From assembly GCA_027490665.1 (NCBI GenBank), contig JAIXXP010000006.1:1-64000 (forward strand): a DNA stretch of 64,000 nucleotides, written 5' to 3'. Below, in pieces: positions 59,968 to 64,000 of the stretch (positions are counted from its first letter, which is position 1; each line of letters begins with the position of its first letter). Below the pieces are notes generated by a model. The model made no database searches, was not told where the DNA came from, and saw only the letters and a program-made list of their open reading frames with translations. The translations under genes and the position numbers were made by a program. The stretch comes from Cryomorphaceae bacterium (lineage in GTDB: Bacteria; Bacteroidota; Bacteroidia; Flavobacteriales_D; Crocinitomicaceae).

Positions 59968-60839
59968 TGGAAATCCTTAAAACATATAAACTATACATTG
60001 GTGGTCAGTTTCCGCGCACTGAAAGCGGACGCACCTATCCCGTTCTTGCAGCAGATGGCAGTCACGTAGCTAACGCTTGTTTGGCATCTCGTAAAGATGT
60101 ACGCAATGCCGTTCAGGCTGCACGCAAAGCACAAGGTTCTTGGGCGGGCAAGTCTGCATTTAACCGCAGCCAAATTGCTTACCGAATTGCCGAGATACTC
60201 GAGACTAGAAAAGTTCAGTTTATTACGGAGTTACTAGAAATGGGTCTAGAGAAGCAAAGTGCCGAAAAGGAGGTCCAGATGAGTATAGACCGCTGTGTAT
60301 ATTATGCAGGCTGGGCCGATAAATACCAAGCGTTGATCAGCAGTGTTAATCCTGTGGCCAGTTCACATTTCAATTTCTCTAGCCCTGAAGCAATGGGTGT
60401 GGTGGGCATCGTTGCATGTCAACAAACGGCGCTCCTAGGCCTCATCTCTCAAATTTTACCAATCATTATTGGTGGAAACACGGTAGTTGTCATTGCCAAT
60501 ACACAACAACCCCTTTGTGCAATTTCGTTTGCCGAAGTGCTTGCCACCTCAGATGTGCCCGGCGGAGTAGTCAATATATTAACCGGCGAAGTAGGGGAGT
60601 TGCTACCAACACTGGCAGGCCACATGGATGTCAATGCACTTAGTTTGGCGCCGATCTCTACTGAGTTGAGTATCGCGGCACAAGAAGCTGCCGTAGACAA
60701 CCTCAAGCGTGTCCGAATTTATACGGAACCTTTATACGTAAAAAGCGCACAAGGGTTGACTTATATCTCTGATTTTCAAGAAATCAAAACCACCTGGCAC
60801 CCAATAGAGCAAATCGCCGGCGGTGCGGGTGGGTATTGA
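59967..60839 (+). CDS. Half-length, non-catalytic aldehyde dehydrogenase homologue
   Basis: 290 residues from the ATG at 59967, which overlaps the previous stop. It carries the N-terminal NAD-binding half of the ALDH fold (PEAMGVVGIVACQQTALLGL, GGNTVVVIANTQQPLCAISFAEVL, GGVVNILTG) but ends before the catalytic Cys, and the Glu region is not conserved. The size and order (full ALDH, then about 290-residue dead ALDH) match the two domains of the fused ALDH16 protein. It is likely a structural partner of the upstream enzyme. It is intact, not a decayed pseudogene. Confidence 0.8.
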   Translation: MEILKTYKLYIGGQFPRTESGRTYPVLAADGSHVANACLASRKDVRNAVQAARKAQGSWAGKSAFNRSQIAYRIAEILETRKVQFITELLEMGLEKQSAEKEVQMSIDRCVYYAGWADKYQALISSVNPVASSHFNFSSPEAMGVVGIVACQQTALLGLISQILPIIIGGNTVVVIANTQQPLCAISFAEVLATSDVPGGVVNILTGEVGELLPTLAGHMDVNALSLAPISTELSIAAQEAAVDNLKRVRIYTEPLYVKSAQGLTYISDFQEIKTTWHPIEQIAGGAGGY

Positions 60840-60854
60840 GAAAGTTGCTGTTTT

Positions 60855-62201
60855 TTACTCCACCACCACTTTCTTCATTCCGATCGAAGCACCATTTTCA
60901 TAGAAAGTAATAAAGAATACTCCTTTATTCTCAATTTCAAAAGTTGTTTGCTCATTTATGGATTGAATACTTTGAATTTGTTGGCCAGTTACCGTGTGTA
61001 TAACAGCTGAAATCGGACGATTTGGATCAGTCCCCTTGATTTGAAACGGACCCCGACTCGGATTTGGGTAAAGGATAAGGGCGTCAATAGATGGAATAGT
61101 TGGTGCTAATCCGGCTGTGTTGTCTGCTATTAGCGTAGTTTTCGGATCGCCAATAATTACGCCTTGCCAAGACGCAAAACGCTCAGCCATATAAAAACTT
61201 TCTGCTAGATTATAATGCGCCGCTTGGTCGAGGTAGCGATTGACTAAAATATCGGCTCGAAACAATTGAGAAACATAGATGCAATTGACGTAACCATGCG
61301 CAGCAGTACAGCCCTGGGCTATTAAATCAGATAGGGTAAAGGTGGCGTTGGAACTAGACACGCTATCGAAAGCTGCAGCAGTGGAGCAAGTGGTTAAAGC
61401 TGCAAAGGAACCTGGTACAAAGCTAAAATTTTGCTGGTAGTCGGACAGAGGGCCAAAGCCAGTGCTAAGGTATGAAAGTACATTGGATTGATCAGTAACT
61501 GGCGAAGTATTGTAATCGGTTTGAGTGAGCCAATTCCCTGTTTGAAATGCATTCAAAGCAGTATTGATATAGGTGTCTACGAAGTACAAGGAATCATTGC
61601 TCTGTGCCTCATTCAAATCGAGAATATTCTGAAAAGCTAAAGGGTTAACAGCCGTATTTGGCCCGCTGCGTTCTATCATTTGTTTGACGTCTCCAACCGT
61701 AAAACCGTCAAGTCGGGTTACTAAATACATTCCAAACTGACTTCTCGAGAAGTGCACATTTTGGTTAAAATAAGGATGAATGAAGGCATTGCTCTGCGCA
61801 ATATTTGAAGCATGCGTCCCTAAAATCAAACTAAGCTCAGAATCTACGGAGCCGCAGTCGCCGTTCCCTTGATTTACAATGCAATCTATGCCCAATCTTC
61901 TAAGTGGTACGCCTTTCGTAGTGACCAAATAATTGAGTGTGTTTTCAAGACCTGAATTGAGTATTTCGGCTTCAATTTGTGCACGTAGCACATTAAACAC
62001 GCTGTCATTGATTACCTCTGTGTTCGGCACATTGACATAAATCAAATTTTGGTTAGGGATATTACGTGCAGCTTGAAAATAGTTCCCAATTGCAATAGAC
62101 TCAGGGCTATTCAAATTGACAATTACACCAACGTCTGCATAAGATACGGTTTGTGCTAAAAATGAAAAAGGTAAAAAGGCAAAAAATAGGGAGAATTTCA
62201 T
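60855..62201 (-). CDS. TIGR03790-like exported protein with T9SS sorting domain
   Basis: 448 residues with a signal peptide (about 1-16). The main domain (about 20-350: VGVIVNLNSPESIAIGNYFQAARNIP, YLVTTKGVPLRR) matches TIGR03790, a family of large exported proteins of unknown activity found in several phyla. The last 75 residues (LILYPNPSRGPFQIKG, GVFFITFYENG, KKVVVE) are a type A C-terminal sorting domain for the type IX secretion system, so the protein is secreted or held at the cell surface. It runs convergent with the ALDH pair. Confidence 0.85.
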   Translation of the reverse strand: MKFSLFFAFLPFSFLAQTVSYADVGVIVNLNSPESIAIGNYFQAARNIPNQNLIYVNVPNTEVINDSVFNVLRAQIEAEILNSGLENTLNYLVTTKGVPLRRLGIDCIVNQGNGDCGSVDSELSLILGTHASNIAQSNAFIHPYFNQNVHFSRSQFGMYLVTRLDGFTVGDVKQMIERSGPNTAVNPLAFQNILDLNEAQSNDSLYFVDTYINTALNAFQTGNWLTQTDYNTSPVTDQSNVLSYLSTGFGPLSDYQQNFSFVPGSFAALTTCSTAAAFDSVSSSNATFTLSDLIAQGCTAAHGYVNCIYVSQLFRADILVNRYLDQAAHYNLAESFYMAERFASWQGVIIGDPKTTLIADNTAGLAPTIPSIDALILYPNPSRGPFQIKGTDPNRPISAVIHTVTGQQIQSIQSINEQTTFEIENKGVFFITFYENGASIGMKKVVVE

Positions 62202-62273
62202 GAAGTGATTTTTGATTTGGCTAAAAACGAACCGAAGCCTATCTTATTTGAATCGAAAACTAAAATAGGGCTT

Positions 62274-62996
62274 TTACCCGGGGGTGTTGGCCGGCAAATC
62301 CGTAGTGTTATAATTCATGATTTGTGATATCAGTTGCTTTAATTGCGATGAATTTGTAAATCGAAGCAAATTCGTATACCGTATTTGCCCTGAAATGGTA
62401 CTGATGCCTATTTCATTGCACGCTTGATCAAAACTGCAATCTGAAATTTTAACCTTTAAAATTTTCTTCTCTTGGTATACTGAATAATCAATTTTTGAAT
62501 TGGTTTTATGACCAAGGTTGGTATACAAATCCTTAGGGCAAACCCATATATGTAACTCAAGATGCTGTCGGTCTAGAACCTTGAAGCTTTCAATGAGTGA
62601 GTTGCTTTGCGTGTATTCTCCAGTGATCCGGTTTTTGAGGTAATGCGTTTGTAAAAAACCAATTTTATCCTTGGTTTTATCAGCGTGCAAATAACAAATG
62701 AGCTGATCTTTATTTGCAGTCAAAATGCCATTATTGAAGGTGCAAAAATCCAATAGTTTTTGATGTTTGTCAAAATGAAGTAACACTTTTTTGTGAATCA
62801 AAGGATCACTTACATGCGGGACAGATACCCATAAAACGACTCCGTTTTGCTGTGGGAAAATACGCTCGGTATGCGCTAAAACCTGCTTGTCTAAAAAAGC
62901 TCCGCGCTCAAATTGAAATTTGTAGCGTTCAGAACACCCATAGTTTATGTTGGTAATCAACAATCCCATGAAGATGAACAAGAATATTCGGCTCAT
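62274..62996 (-). CDS. Hypothetical lipoprotein
   Basis: 240 residues. The N-terminus has a hydrophobic segment ending in NINYGC, a possible lipobox (Cys 21). The rest is a mixed alpha/beta chain with several Cys and no recognised domain. Its ATG overlaps the stop of the toxin-antitoxin relic at 62993-63115 by two bases beyond the ATGA pattern, so translation might be coupled to the relic. This gene and the next ones lie in an AT-rich end that differs from the rest of the window. Confidence 0.6.
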   Translation of the reverse strand: MSRIFLFIFMGLLITNINYGCSERYKFQFERGAFLDKQVLAHTERIFPQQNGVVLWVSVPHVSDPLIHKKVLLHFDKHQKLLDFCTFNNGILTANKDQLICYLHADKTKDKIGFLQTHYLKNRITGEYTQSNSLIESFKVLDRQHLELHIWVCPKDLYTNLGHKTNSKIDYSVYQEKKILKVKISDCSFDQACNEIGISTISGQIRYTNLLRFTNSSQLKQLISQIMNYNTTDLPANTPG

Positions 62997-63115
62997 GATG
63001 TTACAGTTATTAAAACGTCATCAATTTTTTGCCAAAATAAATAATCTTCCCAAGATTCGTCGTCAAAGTAACTTTTAATATCTTTTCGAAAATCAGAAAT
63101 GGATGTTGATAACAT
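62993..63115 (-). pseudogene. Remnant of a YefM-YoeB toxin-antitoxin pair (deletion fusion)
   Basis: The 40-codon frame begins MLSTSISDFRKDIKSYFD, the N-terminus of a Phd/YefM antitoxin, and continues with DESWEDYLFWQKIDD, which matches the beginning of the YoeB toxin (E. coli ESWDDYLYWQETD as recalled). The rest of both genes is missing: the antitoxin core, the dimer and toxin-binding tail, and nearly all of the toxin including its catalytic residues. After about codon 33 the frame leaves any match. It stops inside the start of the lipoprotein gene (62996). I judge it a deletion-fused relic; a short functional peptide is less likely. Confidence 0.7.
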
Positions 63116-63265
63116 AAGGTGATTTTTAATTTATATGTACATGCATCTACAATTATATATTGAAAAAAGCGTGTATTCATCAAAATGCCCCCAAAATAAT
63201 TAACAGGATGTAAATATTTTTAGATGTAGTATTTTGACCGATGATTCAACTCAGAAATAAGTGAT

Positions 63266-63685
63266 TTATTTTTTAATTTCCGAGATCAATTTTTGATAAC
63301 CACTTTCATTTTGCATGATGCGATTTACAGTTAAATCTTTACTGTAGTAACGTAAAGAATGCTCAAATTTAAATTGTTTGAATCGAACTGAATTTTCATC
63401 TTTACGGACATATTTCGCCAGATAAACAAAGCATGCTGTGTAATCTTTTTTTCTCTTATAGATCACGGAATCTATCTTTTGCCATCCGTTACCAGAATAA
63501 CTGACCGCCGTAAAGTTATAGTGGTCAAGCGCATAAATTTCCATCTTTTTGTGTTTTTCTTTGTAATCGGTTTGATAAATTGTATAGAAAGTATAGGTTT
63601 CCCTTTTTGGCTTCAGATAAAGATAGATGGGCAATGACAATAGGAGGATTCCTATGGAAAAGGCTATTGTTTTTCTTTTACTCAA
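63266..63685 (-). CDS. Hypothetical single-span membrane protein
   Basis: 139 residues starting at a TTG (63683-63685) that overlaps the stop of the upstream gene by four bases. TTG is chosen because the next in-frame ATG (about residue 48) would remove the membrane helix (about 8-25). The rest is a Tyr- and Lys-rich, AT-rich-coded extracytoplasmic or cytoplasmic domain with no recognised motif. It sits in the AT-rich right end. Function unknown. Confidence 0.55.
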   Translation of the reverse strand: MSKRKTIAFSIGILLLSLPIYLYLKPKRETYTFYTIYQTDYKEKHKKMEIYALDHYNFTAVSYSGNGWQKIDSVIYKRKKDYTACFVYLAKYVRKDENSVRFKQFKFEHSLRYYSKDLTVNRIMQNESGYQKLISEIKK

Positions 63686-64000
63686 ATGTCCTGTTTTTTG
63701 AATTCAACCTGAATAAATCTCGATAACTCCTTTACCTTCTGATCAAAACTTGCTTTCATGGCTATAATTGTTAGCAAGCCAAAAAGGGGTAAAATGATCA
63801 TTGCTTTAAAAAGGAAATGCGTACTTGGGAAATAGTTGTTGAGATATAAAACAAATAGTGTCGCTGCTACACAACTTTGAAAAACAAAAGAAGCAATTAA
63901 GAGTATTTTCAACGGTTGAGTCAAACTGTAAGTACATGTCAAGACATTATAATCCCCTTGTTGATTAAAGTCGATCTGACATGCTACTTGAGCACCTCTT
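63682..64000 (-). CDS. Hypothetical two-span membrane protein, 5' end outside the window
   Basis: The frame stays open from 63942 to the right edge, so the true start is beyond the window; I reject the TTG at 63942 as the start. At least 105 residues are visible: a leading stretch (GAQVACQIDFNQQGDYNVLTC), two membrane helices (about 20 residues each, ILLIASFVFQSCVAATLFVLY and FKAMIILPLFGLLTIIAMKA), then a short Lys-rich cytoplasmic tail. The first part resembles the extracytoplasmic part of DUF3592-type proteins only weakly. It overlaps the next gene by four bases (TTGA). Confidence 0.6.
   Translation of the reverse strand, partial: RGAQVACQIDFNQQGDYNVLTCTYSLTQPLKILLIASFVFQSCVAATLFVLYLNNYFPSTHFLFKAMIILPLFGLLTIIAMKASFDQKVKELSRFIQVEFKKQDI

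Noticed and set aside
59967-60839. The short aldehyde dehydrogenase as a decayed pseudogene
   Set aside because: The frame is intact, overlaps the previous gene with normal spacing and has the size of the ALDH16 dead domain. Loss of the catalytic half looks inherent.
63682-63942. A complete 86-aa gene starting with TTG at 63942
   Set aside because: The same frame is open upstream to the window edge, so the gene is partial and the TTG is internal.

Overview
This window comes from a Bacteroidota chromosome, most likely a Flavobacteriales-type organism. The lineage markers are a gliding-motility lipoprotein (GldH), a protein with a type IX secretion C-terminal sorting domain, the bacillithiol enzyme BshB1, a HYC_CC_PP-type protein, DUF3078/DUF3127/DUF6495 proteins, and many promoter boxes of the Bacteroidota TAnnTTTG type. 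Genes are tightly packed, often with 1-8 base overlaps, and no gene-free stretch exceeds 300 bases. I saw no tRNA, rRNA, CRISPR array, insertion sequence or prophage.

Layout. 0-5 kb: the 5' part of an amidophosphoribosyltransferase-like gene, then a likely metal (copper) module (HYC_CC_PP-like protein, TonB-dependent receptor, secreted HMA-domain protein). 4.4-10.5 kb: two outer-membrane-type proteins, a DUF3089 hydrolase, glycine decarboxylase (gcvP) and bshB1. 10.4-14.5 kb: VanZ-like protein, S9 peptidase and DMT transporter, read leftward. 14.5-18.8 kb: recF, a DciA-like DUF721 gene, pruA and two envelope genes. 18.8-28.8 kb: coaE, a methyltransferase, a ZIP transporter, DUF3127, flavin reductase, YwqK/MORN, fabD, an orphan TonB plug protein, truA, a TPR/WD40-like protein and a phosphodiester glycosidase, then a structured non-coding stretch ending in a strong terminator. 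28.2-33.9 kb: a reductase, then a TetR-ABC-HlyD-TolC efflux operon whose ABC subunit has a ruined nucleotide-binding domain. 33.9-37 kb: an SbtA-type bicarbonate transporter with two companions, divergent from a LysR regulator. 37-40.9 kb: an alpha/beta hydrolase with an internal duplication of its nucleophile elbow, mtnA and metK. 40.9-47.1 kb: a leftward six-gene array reading mbnP, mbnH-like diheme peroxidase, a 471-aa conserved protein, a WYL regulator, paaG and a paaH-like dehydrogenase. 47.1-57 kb: an AddA-like helicase-nuclease, a CTP-synthase-glutaminase-like protein, lipoproteins, gldH, ricT, holB, rsmI and radA. 57.2-60.8 kb: an acidic-tailed protein, then deoC with a full-length and a half-length aldehyde dehydrogenase that together look like a split ALDH16. 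60.8-64 kb: a T9SS-sorted TIGR03790 protein, then an AT-rich accessory end with unknown membrane or lipoprotein genes and a deletion-fused relic of a YefM-YoeB toxin-antitoxin pair.

Most of the window is housekeeping. The least ordinary signals are: TAnnTTTG boxes placed 3-4 bases before at least eight start codons, which predicts widespread leaderless mRNA; the dead ABC ATPase; the duplicated serine-hydrolase elbow; the MbnP/MbnH operon linked to paaG/paaH; the split ALDH16; and the toxin-antitoxin relic. No single locus clearly declares itself a wholly new system. The SbtA cluster and the MbnP/MbnH array are the best candidates for under-described ones.
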